From: Actinomycetales bacterium
Lineage (GTDB): Bacteria > Actinomycetota > Actinomycetes > Actinomycetales > BWSM-131
NCBI GenBank assembly: GCA_030149025.1
Contig: JASBSH010000392.1
Location: forward strand, 1 to 5,035
Reading direction: 5' to 3'
DNA length: 5,035 bases
The notes under the pieces are model-generated. The model did not search any database and was not told where the DNA came from. It saw nothing but the letters and a program-made list of their open reading frames with translations. This document shows positions 1-5,035 of this stretch, piece by piece (position 1 is the stretch's first letter; each line of letters opens with the position of its first letter). The position numbers and the translations under genes were made by a program.

Positions 1-944
1 CGCTGGGGCTGTGGCACAACTTCGGCGACGACAGGCCCCTGGAAGTGCAGCGGGCGATCCTGCGGCGTGCCTTCGACCTCGGCGTCACGCACCTCGACCT
101 GGCCAACAACTACGGGCCGCCGTACGGCTCCGCAGAACGGAACTTCGGCACCCTGTTCGCCCAGGACTTCACGCCCTATCGCGACGAGCTGATCATCTCG
201 ACCAAGGCCGGCTACGACATGTGGCCGGGTCCGTACGGTCAGGGCGGGGGCTCCCGCAAGTACCTGCTGGCGAGCCTCGACCAGTCACTGCAGCGGATGG
301 GCCTCGAGTACGTCGACATCTTCTACAGCCACCGGTTCGACCCGACGACTCCGCTGGACGAGACGATGACCGCCCTGGATGCCGCCGTCAGGGCGGGCAA
401 GGCCCTCTATGTCGGGATCTCCTCCTACGGTCCTGAGCGCACGCGTGAGGCTGCGCGCATCCTCGCCGACCTCGGCACGCCACTGCTGATCCACCAGCCG
501 TCGTACTCGATGCTGAACCGTTGGGTCGAGGACGGTCTGCTGGACGTGCTGGAGGAGACCGGCACGGGGTGCATCGCCTTCTCACCACTGGCCCAGGGCA
601 TGCTCACCGACAGGTACCTGGACGGCGTGCCGGCCGGGTCGCGCGCCGCGCAGGGGAAGTCCCTGGCACCCGACCTGCTGACCCCAGAGGTGCTGGGTCA
701 TGTGCGTAGGCTGAACGAGATCGCCGGCGAGCGGGGGCAGACGCTCGCCCAGATGGCCCTGGCGTGGGTGCTGCGCGACGAGCGGGTGACGTCCGCCCTG
801 GTCGGGGCGAGCTCCGTGCGGCAGCTCGAGGACAACATCGCAGCGATGCACAAGCTCGAGTTCACGGACGAGGAGCTACGACAGATCAACGAGCACGCCG
901 TGGAGTCCGGCATCAACCTCTGGGCGGCGTCCAGCGGCGCGTAG
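1..944 (+). CDS. mgrA: L-glyceraldehyde 3-phosphate reductase-like aldo/keto reductase (YghZ/Gpr family), 5' partial
   Basis: This is an NADPH-dependent cytosolic aldo/keto reductase of the AKR14/YghZ type. That family reduces L-glyceraldehyde 3-phosphate and related toxic aldehydes such as methylglyoxal. The reading frame is open from base 3 (starting LGLWHNFGDD) to TAG at 942-944, giving 313 visible residues. Aligned from memory with the 346-aa E. coli protein, it lacks only about 29 N-terminal residues, which lie before the window. The GTG at 45 is internal and is not the start. All four catalytic AKR residues are present: Asp in HLDLANNYG (codon 96-98), Tyr in NNYG (111-113), Lys in ISTKAGYDMW (204-206) and His in FYSHR (330-332). 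The cofactor-binding end has VTSALVGASSVRQLEDN, and the C-terminus NLWAASSGA matches the family's end. The tail is therefore intact. Family assignment is secure from extended near-identity; the physiological substrate here is inferred. The symbol follows common automated naming (synonyms yghZ, gpr). Confidence 0.93.
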   Translation, partial: LGLWHNFGDDRPLEVQRAILRRAFDLGVTHLDLANNYGPPYGSAERNFGTLFAQDFTPYRDELIISTKAGYDMWPGPYGQGGGSRKYLLASLDQSLQRMGLEYVDIFYSHRFDPTTPLDETMTALDAAVRAGKALYVGISSYGPERTREAARILADLGTPLLIHQPSYSMLNRWVEDGLLDVLEETGTGCIAFSPLAQGMLTDRYLDGVPAGSRAAQGKSLAPDLLTPEVLGHVRRLNEIAGERGQTLAQMALAWVLRDERVTSALVGASSVRQLEDNIAAMHKLEFTDEELRQINEHAVESGINLWAASSGA

Positions 945-1022
945 ACGCAGGACTGCTGCTCCGATCCCACGACCCTCGGCGCGTCCCGGGATTCACCGAC
1001 TCTCGATCCTCTTTGTCGGGAT

Positions 1023-1049
1023 CTCGGCTCGACCGCTGGTCAGCCAGGG
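1023..1049 (+). terminator. Candidate hairpin between the reductase and the ABC operon
   Basis: GGCT (1026-1029), a bulged C, then GACC (1031-1034) pair with GGTC (1038-1041) and AGCC (1042-1045) around a 3-base GCT loop. This gives 8 bp with one bulge. The stem can be extended outward by about 3 pairs if A1046 is bulged. No T-tract follows, so it would be a U-less terminator of the kind often proposed in actinobacteria, acting on the reductase transcript about 80 bases past its stop. It could instead lie in the 5' leader of the ABC operon. The rest of the 945-1108 spacer shows only weak 5-bp inverted repeats (for example 964-968 with 988-992, and 1005-1009 with 1019-1023). I see no convincing -35/-10 pair in it. 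Confidence 0.35.
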
Positions 1050-1093
1050 CGGTTCAGCCCGGTGGTCCCGATCGCACGAGGCAGAGTGGGGTT

Positions 1094-1100
1094 GAGAAGA
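1094..1100 (+). promoter_or_regulatory. Ribosome binding site for the ABC ATPase gene
   Basis: GAGAAGA is purine-rich and ends 8 bases before the ATG at 1109. It supports that ATG over the much longer in-frame opening, which runs back through the reductase gene, and over the in-frame GTG at 1166. That GTG is codon 20 and would still leave the whole nucleotide-binding domain intact. Confidence 0.55.
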
Positions 1101-1108
1101 TCACGCCC

Positions 1109-1795
1109 ATGGTCACGACGAACGCTCCCTCTGCCTCCGGCGCACCGGCGGGCGGCCGGCGGGACGTGCTGCTCAGCGCCACCGGGGTCCGAAAATCCTA
1201 TCACCGGGGGGTGTGGCCGGCCCGGCGGCCGGTGGAGGTGCTTCGGGGAGCGGACCTGGTCCTACGCCGCGGTGAGGTGGTAGGGCTGGTCGGCGAGAAC
1301 GGCTCCGGCAAGAGCACGTTCATGAAGATCCTGGTCGGCGCGGTGGCGGCCGACGCGGGCGACGTGGCGAGACGAGGCCAGATCGGGTACTGCCCGCAGG
1401 ATCCGCTCGTGTACGGCCGTCTGACGTGCGACGAGCACTTCGAGCTTTTCGGCCGAGCCTACGGGGTGCCCCCGGACGTCGAACGGGACAGCCGCCGCGC
1501 CGTGTACGAGGCCCTCGGGTTCAGCGGCTACGCCCGAAACCGCGCGGACCAGCTTTCCGGTGGCACCCTCGCGAAGCTGAACCTCGGGCTGGCCCTGCTT
1601 CCTGATCCAGACATTCTGTTGCTGGACGAGCCGTACGCCGGATTCGACTGGGACACGTACCTGAAGTTCTGGGACCTGGTCGAACAGCGCCGCAACGAGG
1701 GCCGGAGCGTGCTGATCATCAGCCACTTCGTGGTCGACGAGGAGCGGTTCGACCGCATCGTCGAAATCCGGTCGGGCAGGACCCATTCGCGATGA
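1109..1795 (+). CDS. ABC transporter ATP-binding protein
   Basis: This is the cytoplasmic ATPase subunit of a probable exporter, and its 228 residues are essentially a single nucleotide-binding domain. All the ABC motifs are visible in order: Walker A GENGSGKST (62-70), Q-loop Gln97 in GYCPQD, signature LSGGT (149-153), Walker B ILLLDEP (169-175) with catalytic Glu174, D-loop AGFD (177-180) and H-switch His206 in IISHF. The signature has Thr where most families have Gln, which is a tolerated variant. The GYCPQ form of the Q-loop and the short C-terminus resemble drug and peptide export ATPases (DrrA/CcmA-like group). The first ~20 residues are Ala/Gly/Ser-rich and probably disordered. The stop codon overlaps the permease start (ATGA), so the two proteins are almost certainly made together as partners. 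The substrate cannot be read from the sequence, and the window holds no adjacent regulator or biosynthetic gene. Confidence 0.93.
   Translation: MVTTNAPSASGAPAGGRRDVLLSATGVRKSYHRGVWPARRPVEVLRGADLVLRRGEVVGLVGENGSGKSTFMKILVGAVAADAGDVARRGQIGYCPQDPLVYGRLTCDEHFELFGRAYGVPPDVERDSRRAVYEALGFSGYARNRADQLSGGTLAKLNLGLALLPDPDILLLDEPYAGFDWDTYLKFWDLVEQRRNEGRSVLIISHFVVDEERFDRIVEIRSGRTHSR
1792..1795 (+). promoter_or_regulatory. ATGA stop/start overlap (translational coupling)
   Basis: The permease ATG (1792-1794) overlaps the ATPase TGA (1793-1795). Only a weak purine stretch (GCAGGA, around 1777) lies upstream. Reinitiation by ribosomes finishing the ATPase is therefore the likely way the permease is translated, which would tie the amounts of the two subunits together. 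Confidence 0.75.
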
Positions 1796-3324
1796 CCACG
1801 GCCCTGCTCACCCGTGGCTTCCTGCGCGACTACGTGCGGAACCGAACCAACCTCGTGTTCCTCGTGCTGGTCCCGCTCGTCTTCGTCACGGTGGCCGCCG
1901 ACACCATCGCCGACTACGCCCGGCTCCTCGGTGGTCGGGCGGGGAGCACCGGGATCGAGAGCGTAACGCCCGGATGGGCCGCTGCCTTCCTCGCTGCGAC
2001 CGGCATGTACTTCCAGGTGTCCACTGCCCGCGAGACCGACCGGCGGCTCGTCTTGTCCGGCCTGCCGCGGGCCCAACTGGTCGGCGCTCGGATGGCGGCG
2101 GGCGCGGTGCTCGGTGCACTGGCGGCTGCCGCCGCCCTGGCCGCCGTGGCAGTCCCCGCGGGGATGGACCGGCCAGAGCGTGCGATCGCCGGCACAGCGA
2201 TGTTCGCTTTGATCTACCTGGCCCTCGGCGCCGTCGTGGGTGCGACGGTGCGAGACGCCGTCACCGGCACGGTGCTGTTGCTGTTCGTCTGGATCATCGA
2301 CGTCTTCTTCGGCCCCACGCTGACCTCCTCCGACTCGGTGCTGACGCGCTTCCTGCCCACGCACTTCGTCTCGCTGTGGGTCGTCGACCTGCCTGCGCGT
2401 CATGACGGGCCCAGTCCACTGTCCTGGGCATTGCTGTGGACCGTGGCCGCATTCGTGGTGTCCTTCGCCGTCGTGGTGAAGATGACCAGCACCGGACGTC
2501 CCGCCGTCAGACACACGGTCGGCTCCGGCTGGGGACAGCTGCGGGCGGGGCTGCGGATGAGCTGGCGGGACTGGCGGCGCACCCCGGTGCTCTGGATCCT
2601 CCTCGCTGTGGTGCCGGCGGTCTTCATCTGGCTGGCGGACGTCGTCACGCCTTCCGGCCGCACGACAGTCGTTGTCCGCGAGGGAGGTGCGGAGTTCAGT
2701 CAGATATTCGATCCGGCCCTCCTCCATGCGGCGACGATGGCGCCGATCGCGGTAGGCGCGCTGGCTGCGCTGGCGGGGCTCTTCATCGTGATCGACGCCA
2801 GATCCGCCGACCGGCGCCTGGTTCTTGCCGGACAACGGCTGGCCGTCGTTCTTGTCACGAGAGTCGGCATGGTGCTGTTCGCCGCCGGCCTGGCGACGGC
2901 GGCCTCGCTCGCAGTCACGGCCGCGCTGTTCACGCCCGAGCAATGGCTCCCCTTCGTCGGTGCCCTCGTCCTCATCGGCGCCTCCTACGGCCTCCTGGGC
3001 GTTCTCCTGGGGCCGTTGGTCGGTCGGGTCGCGGGCACCTTCGTCGCTTTCCTCATTCCCTTCCTTGACCTCGGGATCGGGCAGACCCCGATGCTTCAGG
3101 ACGAGCCCCCGCTGTGGGCGCGCTACCTGCCCGGCTACGGCGGTATGCGGATGCTCGTCGACGGTGCGCTCACCGCGGGATTCGACGAGCTCGGCGCCTT
3201 GACCACCGCGCTCGCTTGGGTCGCCGGGCTCGCCGTGGCCGCCGTCGTGCTTTTCCGGCGCACGGCTGGTAGGGCAGGGTCATCGATGAAGGCCTCGAAC
3301 CACGGCTCTCACCGGGCCACCTGA
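1792..3324 (+). CDS. ABC-2-type transporter permease with two fused membrane halves
   Basis: This integral membrane protein has 510 residues and about 12 predicted helices, roughly at 20-36, 61-78, 100-121, 132-152, 157-174 and 210-229, then 265-283, 313-334, 351-379, 385-406, 410-427 and 465-488. The two sets of six are homologous. ARxxDRRLVLxG occurs at 79-90 and again at 336-347. RDxxR followed by a hydrophobic helix with a central Pro occurs at 12-32 (Pro28) and 259-279 (Pro275). RFLP with a later VD (186-199) matches RYLP with VD (444-457). Asp170 matches Asp426 at the end of helix 5. Typical ABC-2 permeases are about 250 residues and work as dimers, so this chain probably supplies the whole channel to an ATPase homodimer. 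There is no extra extracellular domain. The polar tail (489-510) is short and cytoplasmic. The gene is coupled to the ATPase gene by a 4-bp overlap. Export direction is inferred from family; substrate is unknown. Confidence 0.88.
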   Translation: MTTALLTRGFLRDYVRNRTNLVFLVLVPLVFVTVAADTIADYARLLGGRAGSTGIESVTPGWAAAFLAATGMYFQVSTARETDRRLVLSGLPRAQLVGARMAAGAVLGALAAAAALAAVAVPAGMDRPERAIAGTAMFALIYLALGAVVGATVRDAVTGTVLLLFVWIIDVFFGPTLTSSDSVLTRFLPTHFVSLWVVDLPARHDGPSPLSWALLWTVAAFVVSFAVVVKMTSTGRPAVRHTVGSGWGQLRAGLRMSWRDWRRTPVLWILLAVVPAVFIWLADVVTPSGRTTVVVREGGAEFSQIFDPALLHAATMAPIAVGALAALAGLFIVIDARSADRRLVLAGQRLAVVLVTRVGMVLFAAGLATAASLAVTAALFTPEQWLPFVGALVLIGASYGLLGVLLGPLVGRVAGTFVAFLIPFLDLGIGQTPMLQDEPPLWARYLPGYGGMRMLVDGALTAGFDELGALTTALAWVAGLAVAAVVLFRRTAGRAGSSMKASNHGSHRAT

Positions 3325-3360
3325 GTCGGCGACGAGCACCCACCGTGCCACTCAGGCGGC
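3316..3360. terminator. Bidirectional hairpin between convergent genes
   Basis: CCTGAGT (3320-3326) pairs perfectly with ACTCAGG (3350-3356). The stem extends outward past one A/C mismatch by GCC (3316-3318) with GGC (3358-3360). It extends inward past a bulged C by GGC (3328-3330) with GCC (3347-3349). This makes about 13 Watson-Crick pairs around a loop near 3332-3345. An alternative inner stem GCAC/GTGC (3336-3339 with 3345-3348) is also possible. The hairpin spans the 27-bp gap between the permease and the helicase and contains both their stop codons. There is no T-tract on either side, so it would act as a U-less terminator or as a 3'-end stabiliser. Confidence 0.6.
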
Positions 3361-5035
3361 GACGGCGAGGGTGAACGGCAGCACCGCCGATGCGCCGGCG
3401 CGACGCAGTTCGCGACCGGCCACGGCGATCGTCCAGCGGGAGTCGGCGAGGTCGTCGACGAGCAGCACGGGGCCGGCGAGGCCGCGCAACTGGCCACGCA
3501 TGTCGTCCCCCACGACCACCCGCTCCCAGACGCCGGCCAGCCGGAAGGCGCTGTTGCCACCCGGCTGACCTGTCGGCCCGCCATGTGCCAGGTCCAGAGG
3601 GCCGAGGTCGACGAGGCGGCCGATGCGTGCGAGCTCACCCGCCAGCGAGCTGACCAGCTGCGGACGCCGGCGTGACGGCACCGAAGCCACCGCGACGGGG
3701 CGTTGCGTCCAGCCCCACCCGGCGAGAACGTGGACGACGGCACGCAGCAGCTCGGCGGCCACCGGCCCGTCGGGCGCCTGGTCGGCGAGCAGCTCCCGCA
3801 GCCGTTGCCCCCACCCGAGGTCTGTGAGCCGGGCCAGGGCACGACCGCTCTCGACCTGCTCAACGGCGCTGATCCGGCCCTTCACCGGCACGCCGAGGCG
3901 ATCCATACCGGTCGGCCACATCGCCCGGGCGGGAAGCTCGACCCCGGCGCGCGCCAGCTGGCCCGCGGCGAGGGAGCGGGCGTCATCCGGGACGTCCGTC
4001 GGGTACCAGCCGCCGGCGCACACGTCGCAACGTCCGCACGGAGCCGCGGTGTCGTCGTCCAGAACCTGTTGGAGGAACTGCATACGGCACACGTCCCCGC
4101 GCTGGTAGGCGCGCATGGCGTCCTGCTCGTGCTCACGAGCCTGCTGCACGCGCGCGTACCGCTGCTCGTCGTAGGTCCAGGGCCGGCCCGTGGACCGCCA
4201 CCCGCCGCCGACGCGTTCCACCGCGCCTTCCACCGCAAGCACATTGAGCAGCAGCTCCAGCCTCGTGCGGCGCACGTCCGCCACCGTCTCCAGGGCTGCG
4301 GTGGACATGGGGCGACCAGCTTCGGCCAGGGCGGTCAGCAGGGCGGCGGCGTCCTGCCGCCGTGGCATGGACGCGGTGGCGAAGTAGCGCCAGATCTCGG
4401 CGTCCTCCCGACCGGGCAGGAGCAGGACGTCGGCCCGGTCGACCGCTCGGCCCGCACGGCCGACCTGCTGGTAGTACGAGACGGGGGAGGAGGGCGCCCC
4501 GAGGTGGACCACGAACCCGAGATCCGGTTTGTCGAAGCCCATGCCGAGCGCCGAGGTGGCGACGAGCGCCTTGATCTCGTTGGCGCGCAACGCCTCTTCG
4601 GCGGATCTGCGCTCGGCGTCGTCGGTGCGTCCGGTGTAGGCACGTACCGCGTGGCCGGCCTCCCTCAGCATCGATGCCGTGTCCTCAGCGGCGCTGACGG
4701 TCAGGGTGTAGATGATGCCGCTGCCGGGTAGTGAGCCGAGATGCGCTGCCAGCCAGGCCAGGCGGCTCTCCGGGTCACGCAGCTCGAGCACCCCCAGACG
4801 GAGTGAGTCCCGCGCCAGGGGACCCCGAACCGTCGTGACGCCGACGCCGCCGGCGCCGAGTTGGTCTTCCAGGTCCGCGACCACCCGCGCGTTGGCGGTC
4901 GCGGTCGTGGCGAGCACCGGCGTCTCGCTCGGGAGCGCTGTGAGCAGGTCACGGATGCGCCGGTAGTCCGGGCGGAAGTCGTGCCCCCAGTCCGACACGC
5001 AGTGCGCCTCGTCGATGACCAGCAGGCCGCAACGT
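3352..5035 (-). CDS. RecQ-family ATP-dependent DNA helicase with C-terminal phosphoribosyltransferase-like domain, 5' partial
   Basis: This is the C-terminal 560 residues of a 3'-5' DNA unwinding enzyme. The start and Walker A lie beyond base 5035. The GTG at 4998 falls inside the conserved DEAHCVSDWGHDFRPDY stretch and is not a real start. Residues here are counted from that codon. The DEAH box (motif II) is at 5005-5016, and motif III is ATTATAN (30-36). The second RecA-like domain follows, with GIIYTLT (94-100), ATSALGMGFDKPD (147-159) and the arginine-finger motif QQVGRAGR (177-184). The RecQ zinc cluster is Cys304, Cys321, Cys324, Cys327 (spacing 16-2-2, as in E. coli RecQ). No HRDC domain follows. 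Instead, residues from about 411 to 548 look like a ComF-type phosphoribosyltransferase: VASVPSRRRPQL (437-448), NSAFRL (482-487) and a PRPP-loop strand VLLVDDLADSRWT (511-523). The gene converges on the ABC operon and is probably unrelated to it. Helicase assignment is firm; the enzymatic activity of the tail is unknown. Confidence 0.92.
   Translation of the reverse strand, partial: RCGLLVIDEAHCVSDWGHDFRPDYRRIRDLLTALPSETPVLATTATANARVVADLEDQLGAGGVGVTTVRGPLARDSLRLGVLELRDPESRLAWLAAHLGSLPGSGIIYTLTVSAAEDTASMLREAGHAVRAYTGRTDDAERRSAEEALRANEIKALVATSALGMGFDKPDLGFVVHLGAPSSPVSYYQQVGRAGRAVDRADVLLLPGREDAEIWRYFATASMPRRQDAAALLTALAEAGRPMSTAALETVADVRRTRLELLLNVLAVEGAVERVGGGWRSTGRPWTYDEQRYARVQQAREHEQDAMRAYQRGDVCRMQFLQQVLDDDTAAPCGRCDVCAGGWYPTDVPDDARSLAAGQLARAGVELPARAMWPTGMDRLGVPVKGRISAVEQVESGRALARLTDLGWGQRLRELLADQAPDGPVAAELLRAVVHVLAGWGWTQRPVAVASVPSRRRPQLVSSLAGELARIGRLVDLGPLDLAHGGPTGQPGGNSAFRLAGVWERVVVGDDMRGQLRGLAGPVLLVDDLADSRWTIAVAGRELRRAGASAVLPFTLAVAA

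Noticed and set aside
964..1023. Short inverted repeats ATCCC/GGGAT (964-968, 988-992) and GATCC/GGATC (1005-1009, 1019-1023) as operators or terminators
   Set aside because: They are only 5-bp arms with no extension in either direction, which is expected by chance in a GC-rich spacer.
1036..1047. CTGG-N4-CCAG as a regulator-binding palindrome
   Set aside because: It has only four bases per arm and lies inside the longer hairpin at 1023-1049, which explains the symmetry better.
764..1108. Upstream in-frame extension of the ABC ATPase (115 extra codons)
   Set aside because: It overlaps the reductase gene in another frame and continues through the non-coding spacer. The sequence is Arg-rich and non-conserved in appearance. 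The ATG at 1109 has a suitable ribosome binding site.
1528..2943. 471-codon open frame on the - strand opposite the permease and the end of the ATPase gene
   Set aside because: The translation is dominated by Arg, Gly, Asp, His, Gln and Glu with no domain or hydrophobic core. This is what antisense frames of GC-rich coding DNA look like. The + strand genes here have complete motifs.
3703..4731. 342-codon open frame on the + strand opposite the RecQ gene
   Set aside because: It is low-complexity, Gly/Arg/Ala/His-rich and has no recognisable motif. The opposite strand encodes intact RecQ helicase motifs throughout this stretch.
4996..4998. GTG as the start of the helicase
   Set aside because: The frame stays open to the window edge and encodes RCGLLVIDEAHC immediately upstream, which is the core of helicase motif II. 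The true start is therefore outside the window.

Overview
The window is high-GC DNA with strong codon-position GC bias, short intergenic gaps and several long antisense reading frames that are shadows. This is typical of an actinobacterium. The RecQ helicase fused to a phosphoribosyltransferase-like domain on the right points the same way, since I know that architecture mainly from Actinobacteria. I cannot name a genus.

Layout from left to right: (1) The 3' end of an aldo/keto reductase gene on the + strand (to 944) closely follows the E. coli YghZ / L-glyceraldehyde 3-phosphate reductase family. Its first ~30 codons lie before the window. (2) A 164-bp intergenic spacer (945-1108) holds one compact hairpin (about 1023-1049) and a GAGAAGA ribosome binding site. 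(3) A two-gene + strand ABC transporter operon follows: a 228-aa ATPase (1109-1795) and a 510-aa permease (1792-3324). The two genes overlap by 4 bp (ATGA). The permease is an internal tandem duplication of two six-helix ABC-2-type halves, so one ATPase homodimer plus one permease chain would make a complete exporter. (4) A 27-bp gap separates the operon from a convergent gene, and a palindromic hairpin (3316-3360) spans the gap and contains both stop codons. (5) On the - strand, the 3' three-quarters or so of a RecQ-family DNA helicase gene (3352 to beyond 5035) carries the DEAH box, the second RecA-like domain, the RecQ zinc cluster and a C-terminal ComF-like phosphoribosyltransferase domain with an altered PRPP loop.

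The three units look functionally independent: carbonyl detoxification, small-molecule or peptide export, and DNA repair or uptake-related metabolism. I see no tRNA, rRNA, CRISPR array, insertion sequence or attachment site. There is no clear sign of a new multi-gene system. The items most worth a second look are the RecQ-PRTase fusion with its non-canonical PRPP loop, the duplicated permease and the shared terminator.
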